The position numbers and the translations under genes are program-made. This document shows positions 11,701-23,746 of a DNA stretch of 64,000 nucleotides, piece after piece. The notes under the pieces are model-generated. The model ran no database searches. It worked only from the letters and a program-made list of their open reading frames with translations, and was not told where the DNA came from. The first letter of the stretch is position 1, and each line of letters begins with the position of its first letter. The DNA is taken from positions 448,519 through 512,518 of the forward strand of contig NW_008708943.1 of assembly GCF_000327385.1 (NCBI RefSeq), written 5' to 3'. The DNA is from Lottia gigantea (Eukaryota; Mollusca; Gastropoda; Lottiidae).

Positions 11701-14700
11701 TGTCTTTTTGTAAGAGACTATATCAACAAGACGTTCAAATTTTGGATATCCCAATGTAAGTTTGATTGAGAGTCCACATTATGTTGAATTGGTAATTAGG
11801 TTTGTCAACTGTGCACCCCTTCCAGACAGTCCTTCACACCATATAATATTTATTTTTGGGTTTTTTTAGTATGCTAATATCTATTGATTGAATCTGTCGA
11901 GTGAGTTGCGGTTTTGATAAGTAAAGGTGTGTTTATTGTGGCTCGACAGACGAATCGCCTCATTGCCTACCGGAGGTCTATATTGTATTGATCTCTATTT
12001 CCTGTTTTACTGTTCGTACAATAGTATACATCAGGAAAACACTTCAAATGTCAGTGGTTCCTTCTTCCTTTATTTGGCCGGGAATCGTGGTGTTACAGTA
12101 CATACTTTTCTCTCTTCATTTAGTTTTATCAGTGACTGACAAGTAGGTCGAAAAATTCCGTTCCACTTCAATAACCCAATCGAGATCACAGAAGTAGAAA
12201 ATAATACTCAGTTAGCATATATTTTCGTAACCAGGAACAAAAAATGAAGACGTAAGAATCTGTTCTATATTAGGATTTATTATATTAATTAAATCAGTTT
12301 CCCTCCTATTCACAAAATGTCACCCCATTGTGTATAATTCACCACCAGTCCCCTCAGTCCCAATTTCACCCCAAGAATTTCAAATTCATACCTGGGGGTG
12401 CACTTGGACCGCGATTGAGGGGCATTGCTTTATACCTTTAATTTTGATAAAGCCAGACAAAAAGAAAGATAATATTAGGTTGTATTCTAATAATGATACG
12501 GGGTATATTTCAAGTATATGCAGGGATCCATTACACCGTTTTCTTGTTTCAAATAATAGGTTATAATATCTTTAAATTATTGGTACAATTCAAAATTAAT
12601 TACATATTTGAACCAAGAATCATATTTTGAAAATATTGTTTTTTGAAAATGTATTATTCAAAACGTTTGAAGTATTTTGAATCAGACTAAGTGGGCAATT
12701 ACACTGTATATACGTCACATAGCAATTTGAGACATTCCATCCAGAAAACAATGTGTAAAGAAGACGACAAAATTAGACCAAGCTTTCGTTCTGTTTTTTT
12801 TTAGCTTTTATTTTTATTACAGCTATCCCAGTTCAAGTCTACTGAAACCGAACGATATTGAAAAACACCTTTTCATTGGTTGTTTTAAATTAGCCCAGTT
12901 CAATTCGGTTGGTTCAAACAGAGGTCATCCGGCGGGGACTGATGCCATGTCTTCTGTTGTAAAAATTAATCTTAGGAAATGTTCATAGTAGGTCGATAAT
13001 GACATAAAATTTAATTTGAGAACCAGTGCTGACATTGTTACGGTGTTTCGTTTGAAAATTTCGCTCTTCTAGAACATTGCTCTGGCTGTCAAGATAGATA
13101 TTCGCCATATCAACACCATTTTAGTTTTGTCCATTCGAAAACTATATAAAGATAATAAAATTAATGTTTCCATGTGATCTTTCTTACTAAAATAGATATG
13201 ATCTGTTTGGATATATATACAATTTCCGGATTACAGAAAGATACCGGAAGTAACGTAACACTCGTATATAAAGTTGTATCTCCTAGACTTTGTTTGGACA
13301 GTAAAATGCGACACTTTTCCCCCTCCTTTGCAAAAAGAACAGCATCCGGTACTTGTTTGTTATTTCGCCAATAAAGTTTAGGTCAATTATCGGATCAACT
13401 GGTTTGTTGTTTTGAGGAGTGTTACACCCGGTGATAAACTACTTTAGGAAGTTATGAATATTGTTTGACCCTCTAACAAAGTTTATAGCCAGTCGACACA
13501 CCATTTCAAGATTGAGAAAAGAATTTTCATTGTGTAACATAATCAAACCGCTGTCTTTCAAATACAAGCTCAAATATATTGAGTGCTATTGTGGAGATAT
13601 TTCACATGGCTAAGGTTGTTTTTATGGTATATTCATATTTAAAAAAACGGCATTCTTTGTTAGTGTTGCAATTGCGGCGAATATTAATCGATGTTGAGAT
13701 TCAATGTACGGCAGATCTGTGGAAGCGCATGAGGTGCAAACTTCCTATAGAGCATCTGAGAGAGTTCTCTCTCAAGACAATGGTTGAAAAATAGAATTGA
13801 TTAGGTACACTCTGACACATATTTTGGGTCAAAATAGTATAAAAATCTTATTTATTTCATTTGTTAGAAATAAAATGGGGTACAGTTGGGAGTACAAAAC
13901 ATTTTTCTCCTGTTGCCCCACTGGCGCTGCCTGAATATAACAATTCCTTTCATTGTGTAAATAATGCTTGGATATTCAATGATAAATATTGATATGTATT
14001 GTGTGGCCATTTATAGCAATGCTATTAGATCACAATTCACTTAAGAATCTTGTAGGATCATGGCTGTCAAGTGGAGTAACCTTTAAATTCACAGTATAGC
14101 CAATCCCGTCCGTCACGTTGAAATTGAAACAAAAATTAATTTATTAAAATGGATATGTGATTATCGTAGTTATAATTATAGTAATTATATTCCAATCTAA
14201 CAACTGAAATAAATTAATTGATTTTAGTTAAGTCGTAAATTAATAAGGATAATCCAGAGAAGATCAATGGCACGAAGATCCTTGGAACCTAGACTATTAT
14301 TGTTGTGAAATATACCGTTACAAGTTTAAAGCGACACGTTCGCCAACCGTTCGACCAATCATACCTCCATCCCAGAAACGGGAATCTTTTCGCTTAGCTA
14401 ATCATTAATAGTGGTCATAGCTCACTGTCTAAAATTGAGCCTTCAAATCCAGAATTATCCGCGTTTGAAAGTTAAAATGACGACTCGTCTTTTCTTGAGA
14501 CTATGTCGTATCAAAGTTTTGACCAAACACCAAATGTCAGAAAGGAAAACTCAAGTTATGTTTCCGAATATTAGACTGAATACGAAACATTTTTCAAGAT
14601 TGATTAAAAAAGATTTAAGGTGCGTCTATGTCATCAAATTAACCAAAATTTACACACACAAATCTGTATCGGAAAGATGAAATGCTTGAAACGGAAGGAC

Positions 14701-15899
14701 AAAATCGGCCAAATAATAAGGTCATCTATCTATGAACCATTCCATAAAATTCATTTTTTCGGAACAGATGGTCGGAGTGTATCATTAACTCCTTAAAACC
14801 TAATTATTCTACTCGGAGTGTTGACTTGTCCTTCAATGGAGACATTTCTTTTAGAATCTTGGGAAAATAAAACACTCATAAAGATAACACATGATTATAG
14901 CTCTCAGAATATCATAACTGTAGAATAATAGTCTCTTTCTCCCAAACTATTCCTGTCTACGACGAGGTTATAGTCTGGGATTTTTCATTAAGTTGTCAAC
15001 AACAATAATTAAGCATATTCGATCTACAAGTCTCAAACGACTTGTTTACAACCAAAACAATATAACAACCCCCACAAGTTTTGTCAGTTTACATTTGATA
15101 TTTTTTATCCATGGATATTATATTTATCGATTTTTCGGGCAAAAAATTAAAATTCGAAGACATTCGTGTTTGTAGACAGAGAGGGACTGGATGATAAAGG
15201 CCATATCAGAATCGTGAATGCACACTATAATTATAGATTGTGATTGGGTGATATTATTAATGACAATATTGACCAATAAGATTGCTGATTTGTTGGAAGA
15301 GACATGGTAACCTTTTCTAAACTTCGTCTGAGAATCCTGTAAATCCCCCTAAAACATCTGAGGTCCCTAGCTCAAAAACAATTCGATTTGAATGTTGGTA
15401 TGAAAACACTCATGAATAAGCTAGAAAACTCGGGGGTGGGACACATTACGTTAATTAATCCGTAATGTATAAAAAAAAACTGTCTCAAAGAATTGACTAA
15501 TCCCAATTTAATTTGGTCTAGAATTTAAATAAAACAGCTCCTTTTAAAAAATCTGTATAATGGAAAATGCATGCTTCTTTGTTTGCTTTTTAACAGCTTT
15601 CAATACATATTAACTCTTTTTCCACCAGACCAACACCAGAAACGACAACAATGGTCTTCTACTCTAAGCTTTATGGATAATAAGTTTTTCATGAAAAGAA
15701 TTTTTCTAATTTAAAAATAGCGTACTTGTGAAAATTAATACTCTTTGAGCTCTGTTTTTTTTTCTGAAAGACGCAGAAAAATCAGTTTCTTTAATCAACT
15801 GGACATCCCATTATTCACGTGATTGGTCAATATTTGACTGGCTAAGGAGTTGACCAAAATTTGTCTAATTTCAAAATGTGTATTTATTTAATGTATTAT
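8713..15899. other. Long non-coding stretch with repeat fragments
   Basis: No exon with recognisable protein similarity was found. Fragments seen: a diverged SINE 3' half at about 10095-10185 (cattagc, then 'gtaggacacaaactccattt'); a diverged SINE middle at about 10943-11000; a dispersed repeat at about 14420-14560 whose relatives lie near 1.1 and 7.45 kb. A short minus-strand frame near 11070-11100 starts MKTFLARIFVIGLILIYS, which resembles a signal peptide, but it has no splice donor or downstream Cys-rich exon to support a gene. Confidence 0.5.
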
Positions 15900-16442
15900 T
15901 TATATACCGTATGTGAGCTATACAGTATTTCACGTGATATCATATATACCACAAGGCGTTGTATTCCTATTGTTATATGAGAGTGTGTATTATATACCGT
16001 TTGTGTTTATCATGTGTGTGTGTTTATATAGTGCGTGTGTGGTGGGTGTATTATGTGTGTTTATTAACTATACTGTATTTATTGTGTTGTATGTGATTGT
16101 GTTTTATACCGATTGTGTGTGTTTATATAGTGCGTGTTCGGTGGGTGGGTAATACATAGTTTATGGTTATCATAATAGGTGTGTGTTTCTTATATGTGTG
16201 TTTATACAATGTCTGTGGTTGGTGAGTGTGAGAGTGTGAATTTTTATGAACTATATTTCAAGTGATTTTTAACCAAACACCAACACGCGTTGTATTCTAA
16301 TGTTATGTTAGTGTGTTTTGTATACCGTTTGTGTTTGTCATAATGTGTGTGTTTATACATGATGTTTGATGGGTGTGAGTGAGTGTGAGAGTGTGAATTT
16401 ACATGATACATTTACAGTAATTGTAACTAAACACCACCACCC
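15900..16442. repeat. TG-rich degenerate tandem array
   Basis: Long units repeat 'cacgcgttgtattc', 'gttatg.tagtgtgt', 'tataccgtttgtgttt', 'tcat.atgtgtgtgttta', 'gtgggtgt'. The block near 15955-16055 recurs near 16280-16380, with shorter sub-repeats (TGTGTGTTTATATAGTGCGT) at about 16017 and 16116. Open frames here are by-products of the TG bias. Confidence 0.7.
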
Positions 16443-16748
16443 ACTGTATTCAAAGACCTTGTAGGATGACAAATGATATTATTTCTAGGTTATTTAATCT
16501 CAAAATCATCCATGTACTTTATTGTTTTATATTGTGTTATTTTCTAAAGAAACCGGCCAACTGTTTATAATAATATTGTTATTTTTTGATTGGATGTCGG
16601 CAGTTTTCTTCCTTGTTTTCTTGAGATATTTACAAACCGCCAGAACTGGAATTGTTTTCATCTATTAAAGGAGTACTTCCTCTTCGAATGAACATGAAAT
16701 TCAATGATTATATACTCGTATTTTTCAAGATTGAGAATGCATGTTCTT

Positions 16749-16894
16749 CATCCTCTTCACAATGTCAAGCTATTACGAACTTCGTCTTATACCTTAACAA
16801 CAGTAGCCTCATTTATGCATTTCTTGAGAGAAGAAAGGTGGTTATTGCAGGCAAGGTATAAGACGAAATTCTATAGCGCGGCATTGTGAAGATG
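16749..16894. mobile_element. MITE family A, copy 1
   Basis: Starts catcctcttcacaatg and ends cattgtgaagatg. The inverted repeat continues inward: 'cgtcttataccttaac' on the left mirrors 'gcaaggtataagacga' on the right. At about 146 bp with no coding capacity, it is a foldback non-autonomous element. Related copies or ends lie at 17.25, 19.04 and 25.78 kb. Confidence 0.7.
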
Positions 16895-17250
16895 GTTCTC
16901 TCTAAGAGGAAGTATTCCTAATGAATATTAGACACGCGAAAAGTGTCCAAAATTACATCACTGTTTTTACAATGGGGCACTGATAATTTGTCAGTAAATG
17001 TATACAAATGAACGCTTAGACGATGTTTGTCAAAATGAAGTTGATATATTCCCTTCACAGCTTCAAACTTCTGCTTTCAACTTCTTAATTATGTCGGATC
17101 GGTGTGAAACAAATATATCATGTCCTTTAATATCCGGTTATCTACAGGTAACGTCGGTTCACAGTCGGTTTAATTCCGGAACCGTTTTATAATAGTTAAT
17201 CCTGTAACGGGCAATTAGAGGGAATATTGATGTATTTCCATTGTCTACAC

Positions 17251-17590
17251 CATCTTCACAATGTCAAGTTATTAAGAACTTCATACATATACCTTGACTG
17301 CAATAGTCTTGTCTCATGGAAGTTTGTAAATGAAACGATTTGATTGGATTGTATACTCTAGAGGCCTTGATATAAAGTCTGTGAACACAAAGCCATAATT
17401 GTAACTGTATTCGCTGGCGTAACATCCAATCCAATCATGGGCGAGGGGATTACTGCTGTCTGTTGGTTTTGGACAGCGGTTAGAAAATTTCAGGACCAAA
17501 GCATTGGGTTCCATATTATCATTAATTATAATAGGTTTCCTTCCTGAAATATGAATCTCACACGTCTCTGGCGTATTGGACTGGAAACGG
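17251..17590. mobile_element. MITE family A, partial or rearranged copy
   Basis: The left end catcttcacaatgtcaag is followed by 'ataccttgactgcaatag'. The interior string gctggcgt, then 'ccaatccaatcat' near 17412-17440, is shared with the copy at 19.04 kb. A matching right end was not found, so the end coordinate is approximate. A 93-codon minus frame here falls inside the element and is not taken as a gene. Confidence 0.5.
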
Positions 17591-17619
17591 GCCATCTAGA
17601 TTTGCATTTTAATCAAAAT

Positions 17620-17870
17620 TATGTTAAAGGAGTAGTCTGATATTGTAAGCATGCAGGTTAAAAAATCTATAGAAATGTGTCCCTTACGTTTTCTGAAAGT
17701 TTTAACTAAATGTATCTTACTGTTAGTTTTTTCAACGTCAAAACTATTAAAAAGGTTTACATAAACATTTATGTTTAACAATATAATGTAAATAACTAAG
17801 GTAAGAATTTTAGTAAAATAAACGCCAAACTGTAGATAAATTTGTCTCTGTGCTATAAGTTTTAACTTAA
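17620..17870. repeat. Diverged dispersed repeat, copy 1
   Basis: The block with 'ttttttcaacgtcaaaact', then 'aaaataaacgccaaactgta', then 'ctataagttttaac' aligns by eye with 42750-42945, where the order of matching words is the same. It is probably an old MITE. No coding capacity. Confidence 0.4.
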
Positions 17871-19037
17871 AATATCGAGTCGATCAAACAATTTCAGGTT
17901 GATTAAATAAAATGTAGAAGTAAAAGACATATTTTAGAAATCTTTTTAAGTATGAATTACAGTGTTTGGAGAAGCAAATAATCATTGCCAAAATATATAT
18001 CAATAGTTATTTGGATGCAGGGTTGATAATTGACAAACCCAGTCGTAGAATGCAAACAGGTGTTTCTGAAGAGTAATCATGTCCTGTCTTGCTAGCTACA
18101 CAAGCAATTTTATACGTGCTCTTGGTGACTGAATCTAGTTTAAACGTAAGAATAACATTAAGAACAGTCCTATCTGAGGTCTAGACGAGATTTATTGGGA
18201 TTAGTTAAACTGACCAGTATCGTACTTGTTATTCATTTTCTGACGACCTGGTTTAATCCGTTAATCTTCCAGGATTACCACCATTCCTGATCTCTTACTA
18301 GCTAAAATGGAATTTCTGCCCGCGGGTTATTTTCAGAAACAAAACAGTAAATATTTAGTACTGGAATTAGAAATAGACTATTATCGACCTGATTAAAATG
18401 CAGATCTTGATGTAAGAAATTGTTATGTACGACCAGACCAATCCAATGCACTGTTCAGCTGTTTGTTAAAGTACCAAGCCCATTCTTACACTAATGCCAT
18501 TGACGTCATTCCCTTATAGTTTACCTTCAGAACGTAATGCCTTATTACCAAATAATAAAACTGACAACTTGAATTCCTGCTATTAACGGATCACATATCT
18601 TCTAAATCTGACAATCTTGTAATTACATCAAATATTTCAATTGTAGAAAAACGGTTTGGGAAGGTTTTATCTTGAATATTATAAGATAAAATGGCGAGAT
18701 CTGACAACTGAATTGATAGTCCTCAAACCCCAACTAGGAAACATTATGACAGCATAAACATTTCTTAGCGTGAAGATAATTTCAAACTTATAAGAAATTC
18801 ACAATCTTTTTCAATTGTTCGAAGTCTTAATTCTTGATATGTAATAGAAACTGGCAGATTCAAATCACGGGAAGAAATCATTATGAATTTATAATTTTTC
18901 ATTGGCCGATTTCCGACATACTTTATCTGTTTTTATCACAAGTTACACTGGACGAGATTTGTCCATGAATATCAGTTTAACCAGTTTTGTCTACACCTTT
19001 AATGTTTCATTTGTATACTTTAATTCGTTCGAGCACT

Positions 19038-19303
19038 CATCTTCACAATGTCAAGCTATTACGAACTGCGTCTTATACCTTGACAATTGTACGTTACCCG
19101 AATACAGCCAATAACGGTCCCGACAGAATGTCCGTAATCAATAAGCCTATAATATTATGTCTACGATCTTTCTCTCGAAGGCTCTGGTTGACTGTATGGG
19201 CTGGCGTCCAATCCAATCATACAATCATTCGTGATACAAGAAAGGTGGCTATTGCAGTTAAGGTATAAGACGAAGTACGTAATTGTTTCACCCTGTGAAG
19301 ATG
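19038..19303. mobile_element. MITE family A, copy 2
   Basis: Starts catcttcacaatgtcaagc with 'cgtcttataccttgac' and ends 'aaggtataagacgaag', then ccctgtgaagatg. This gives long terminal inverted repeats around about 160 bp of interior that includes 'ggctggcgtccaatccaatc', shared with the copy at 17.25 kb. No transposase frame and no certain target duplication. Confidence 0.7.
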
Positions 19304-21587
19304 TAAAGCACTATGCAAAATACCCACATATATTAATAAAAAATATACAGCCAAATCACAATGATAAGCACATTATACATTACATAATAACTGATATTGG
19401 AAGGTAAATCAGAATCCAGACTCTATATATCTCGTAATTGTTTCCTAGGTTTCTAATTATTAACCCAACTTCTATAAATTACAAATCACGGGGCACCGGA
19501 AGGCAGCACGTGATTTCTCCGTATTATATGATTTTAAATATTAAAATAGCATTACCACTGGACGAACTGATTTTACTATTAGAGAATTAGCGGGGGATAT
19601 CAGAGTTACCAGACAATTACATATATTACAGCTTGCTGATTTCAGATCTAGACAATACAAAACACGACGGGAAGTCTTCTTGAAACATATATAATCTTCC
19701 AGTTCTAATACATTTAAAACTTTATACGTCATCACGAATTCAATTAAAATACGTCATGAGTATCCCTTAATAACGTCATTATTTACCTTTAGGTATTACG
19801 TCATCCAGTATCCTAGTCGTCATGGACGTCATTAATTACGTCATCAATTACATCATAAATTTTTTTATCATCACGTATCCATGTGTTTTGCCGCATCACG
19901 TTTTAGAAACGGATACTTCAAGTCACAGAGATTCTCTTACAACTACACGCCATTATCTCGTATATCAATCGGATGAAATGGTCCTACTCTTTTGTTCTGA
20001 TTTCACCTTCCGAAACAGACTAATTTAGAATAGGTATATTTAGATTTACATATCCAGATAGATGACTTATCTCAAAAACACTAAGCATGATGATCTTATT
20101 AAATAAAGATCCTGGTTATGAGTTTTTCTTTATCTCAAGTTCATTAAAAGCTCTACAATGATGTTATTGTGAGCTAATTTCATCCTACGATGCTTAAATA
20201 TTTGAAGAATTCTCTTTTTGTGAAGATTATTAATAAATGTAAAATGATTTGAGTAAAAAAGGAATTCGTTTGAAGATTGACCTTTGTAACGGTATACATC
20301 TATTATCTTTTTCAATAATCTCTGAATGTGATTTTCATCAGCATTGATTTTAATTCATGAAGATAAATTCTCATTGCGTCATTATTCAGTGACATTGTTA
20401 ATTACTTCCAGATGTCTTCAGTTATATTCTTTAAGAAGAATTCCACAGATAACCATGCAGAGAACGCTTTTCCATTTACACTACAACTGAAGAACCGTTC
20501 TCAGACCACTTGAGTTTACTGTAATGTAAATGGACACATTTTATCGCGGTACGTGTCTGGTCCTGACCGAGAACGGAACGCTTTATAGTGGCCTGGTGTA
20601 AAAGGGGCTTAAAAGTACCATTTACTGAAATCTTACCAGATAATTTAAACTATGCCATTGTCATCTGTCTTTAAGTGTCACCCGATCCCGTTCTTTTTCA
20701 CTACTAGTATCATATATAAACCAGAAAATTATGGTATTACTGATCATTATTATTTATAATGAAATAAAATATTAAGCTCAGTCATCTATCTATCTAGTCT
20801 CTATAATCCAGTGCCTCTTTGTCTATATATGTACAGCTCAGAGTCTGGGCGTCAGAGACTCTCTGGGCGTCAGAGACTAAGTCATCTCTATTGAAGTGTA
20901 CAGTAGGAACAATGTGAAATTATTGTTTGGGAAGGTTCATGATGATACTTCCCGGTTATCTGTGTTGAGTGGTCTAAACCCCAAGTGGAATCACAGTGCT
21001 ATCGACAGTTGGTCTAATGTCTGATATCAACCCCTACACTAACAACACACAACATAGTCAACATTCTTCTGTGTAGGCTACTTAAAAACATGTGGAAAAT
21101 TTGTTCAATAAAGCCGAGGGGTTTGTTCCATACAATACAAGAGAAAAAGTACCAATTTGATAAGAACAGCTTGATATGAATTTTTCTTTGCGAAATGTTA
21201 CCTTCTGATTTCAGCCACTGGGGGTAGACGTGTCTAATACAATAAAGACCAATAATGTGCGTGTACGATTAAAGCTGTGGGCGATTGAAAACACTTGTTT
21301 AATATTCTTAACGCGTAAATTATTAATAAATCCGAAACGAAACTGTAAAAAGTATTATATTGAAGCGGGAAGGAAATATCAAACAAGTATGGCAGGTCAA
21401 ACATTTTTTACGGATACCGGTACATAAAACTTTTCAAAATCGTAGTTAACAGCCAAAAATTCTTTTTCCGGCTATTAGAGCTTAATTTCCTCTTTACAAG
21501 TCACCTTTTTATAAATAAATAAATTGATGTGTCGTTTCTTTTTTTCACTTAGGCCTACCAACATTCTCACAGATGGTTACTACTGAC
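19304..21587. other. Intergenic with a possible small MITE
   Basis: At about 20460-20611, 'gaacgcttttccatttacac' at the left is echoed at the right, in reverse complement, by 'ccccttttacaccaggccac', then 'gcgttc' and 'gttctcgg'. This suggests terminal inverted repeats of about 50 bp around a short interior. A 17-bp unit (tctgggcgtcagagact) is repeated twice at about 20841-20880. No gene seen. Confidence 0.4.
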
Positions 21588-21795
21588 GTCACAATCAGTG
21601 GGGTATTTAGGGGGTTGGCTAATAAGCTATCCCCCCCCCCCCCCCAGNNNNNNNNNNNNNNNNNNNNNNNNNNNNNNNNNNNNNNNNNNNNNNNNNNTTT
21701 CCCCCCCCCCCCCTTCAGGCTTGTGAAAGGTCCCAGCCCCCCCCCCCCCCCCCGCACCCCGAAAAACATTTCCTAGATACGCCCCTGGTCACAAT
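21588..21795. mobile_element. hAT-type non-autonomous element with 8-bp target duplications
   Basis: Perfect 8-bp duplications GTCACAAT flank the element at 21588-21595 and 21788-21795. The left end is CAGTGGGGTATTTAGG and the reverse complement of the right end is CAGGGGCGTATCTAGG. This is the short CAG.GGCGTA-like inverted repeat with 8-bp duplication expected of hAT elements. The interior consists largely of long poly-C runs around an assembly gap (50 N at 21648-21697). No transposase is visible; true length is unknown because of the gap. Confidence 0.85.
21648..21697. other. Assembly gap (50 N)
   Basis: Exactly 50 N, flanked on both sides by poly-C tracts of 10-15 bases, with a third C run at about 21737-21753. 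The C/G homopolymers are the likely reason for sequencing failure. Confidence 0.99.
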
Positions 21796-23746
21796 TACAA
21801 CCTGAATACTAATAAACATCTAGAAGTGGCCACAGTCTATAATTCTATGGTTCTTTTTTTTTTGGATTATATGGATGCCAAATGTTAATTCTGAAAAGTG
21901 ATACAGAGAACTGACATTGAGCACTTAGTACGTTAAGTACATAATTAGAAGCCCGTTTCCTTTTAAAGATTACATATCAATAATCAGATCGAGGTATTCA
22001 GTTCTGGGCACTGTTGTCACACCCCTTATTAACTAATGTATTAAAATTTTTATTGACGAGAAAAAACCTTTAGCCACTCTGGCCACTCCCCGTATTCTCC
22101 GTCCCACACGAAGATGAGACAGTCCTAATGGTCGTGTATCGGTAACTAGTAGCGGAAGTCTGGTATTGTTAATGGTGGCCAGTTAACGCGCTAATATTCA
22201 CATCACGTTCAATACAGTTGTCAATATCACTAGATATAAAGGTGTTTATGTCTTCTGTTTATTGGTTAATTGTTTAGAATTCCCCCGATTGCCACAGAAT
22301 AATGATAATTGGATATAACTGTTTGTTACTACATTGACACTAAATATTGAGTTATAATAAAGATATTAGAAATTAATAATCCGAACATGGAACGAAACTA
22401 ACACCCTGGGACACCAGGATAGCGTCATCTAGGGTGTTAAACTGTTTTAACACATTATCAACAGGACATTTAATTCTCACGTGAAATCGCAGGTCAAAGT
22501 GTTAATGTATCTGTGTCCAATTTCCGTTGTTCAACCAAATTTCTGCACAACGTCGCATTACATTATAATTATGTTTAGGTCCTATAATATATAGGCGCCT
22601 ATAGATATTTTATATTGTTTAACGTAATAACGACTTTATTTGGTCCAAATATGACACAGAACGAGACAGTACTTTCTAAGTTTCCCACATTACACGCTAC
22701 ATGCCTTTCCAGTCTTCGTAAACCACAAGAGGTACAAAGGGATTGTGTTACCCTGAAACTTTTCATTTTTAATCCGGTGATGGGAGATTACTCTGGATTT
22801 ATAGTTTTTTTCTTAGACTACAAGTGAAAAGAAAAACGAAAGAAGTTTTACGTCCTTCTTTTCTGGTAGTTTCCGCACATCTGAATCACCGTTGTCTATG
22901 ATATAAAAAGCTATTCAGAAATGGACGAGAGTTAAAGAATGTATAGAAAACGATTGCATATAGGGTTTTTAATTTTAACAAAACATTTAGAATTCTCTAA
23001 AATATAAACTTTAATAATATATTAAAGTAATAACAATAATAAAATGTTTTCACTGTTACAAAATAAAAAAAAAGTAATTTCAATAATAGCGATAGAAAGA
23101 GTATTAATTTTAGTCAATATTATTGAAAGAACTAAATATTTAATTCATCGTGAGGAGAAAAATGCATTACTTGGAAATATCCCGCCACAATGATAACAGC
23201 CCTGTGTCTACAGACTTGCACAACACTAGCTCAGTATGGTATAGCAGAATGTATCAAAAAATATAGTCTTCTCAAAGGTTTACGACCCTCTGGAGTAATT
23301 CCAACCAGCTGATACCCGTTAGTAATTCTTATTCAAACCAGCTGATATTTCTAAGTAATTTGACTTATAAGTATAAGTTTGCAAAATGAAAGAGTTGAAG
23401 ATTAACTATTGCTACCGGTAATAGTATTCCTGAAATACCAGGTAAGTCTGGGTCCAAATTCAATAAATCTTTTCAGTGTTGCAGTATGATTGGTCTTGGT
23501 AAAATAGGATGCCATAGGTCAAATGCAAAATAACTTTGAACTTGAAGTAAAGAAGAGATATGTAAGATCTATAATGAGTCACCAACAAAAACAATCAACA
23601 ACAGCAGACAAAAACCACCAACAAATTAAAACTGCTTCAAATATTGCATGATTCTCTAGAATCCTTAATTGTCACTCCGAGATAGTACCCACTAACTTCG
23701 CTTCTCTTTCAATTTCGGAGAGTCTGTCTTTTGGATATTTCCATTT
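21796..23746. other. Intergenic, no gene recognised
   Basis: A diverged SINE remnant seems present at about 22675-22720 ('cattacacgctacatgc') and a reverse-oriented one at about 22835-22870. No strong AATAAA for the minus-strand racemase-family gene was located close to its stop, so the 3' UTR limit is unknown. Confidence 0.4.

Noticed and set aside
15913-16152. 79-codon plus frame rich in Val, Cys and Tyr
   Set aside because: By-product of the TG-rich tandem array.
17314-17595. 93-codon minus-strand frame starting MARFQSNTPETCEIH
   Set aside because: It lies inside a family A MITE copy, shares its interior words with another copy, and has no splice or domain support.
21545-21776. Pro-rich and Gly-rich frames across the assembly gap
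   Set aside because: Generated by poly-C/poly-G runs of the hAT element and by undefined bases.
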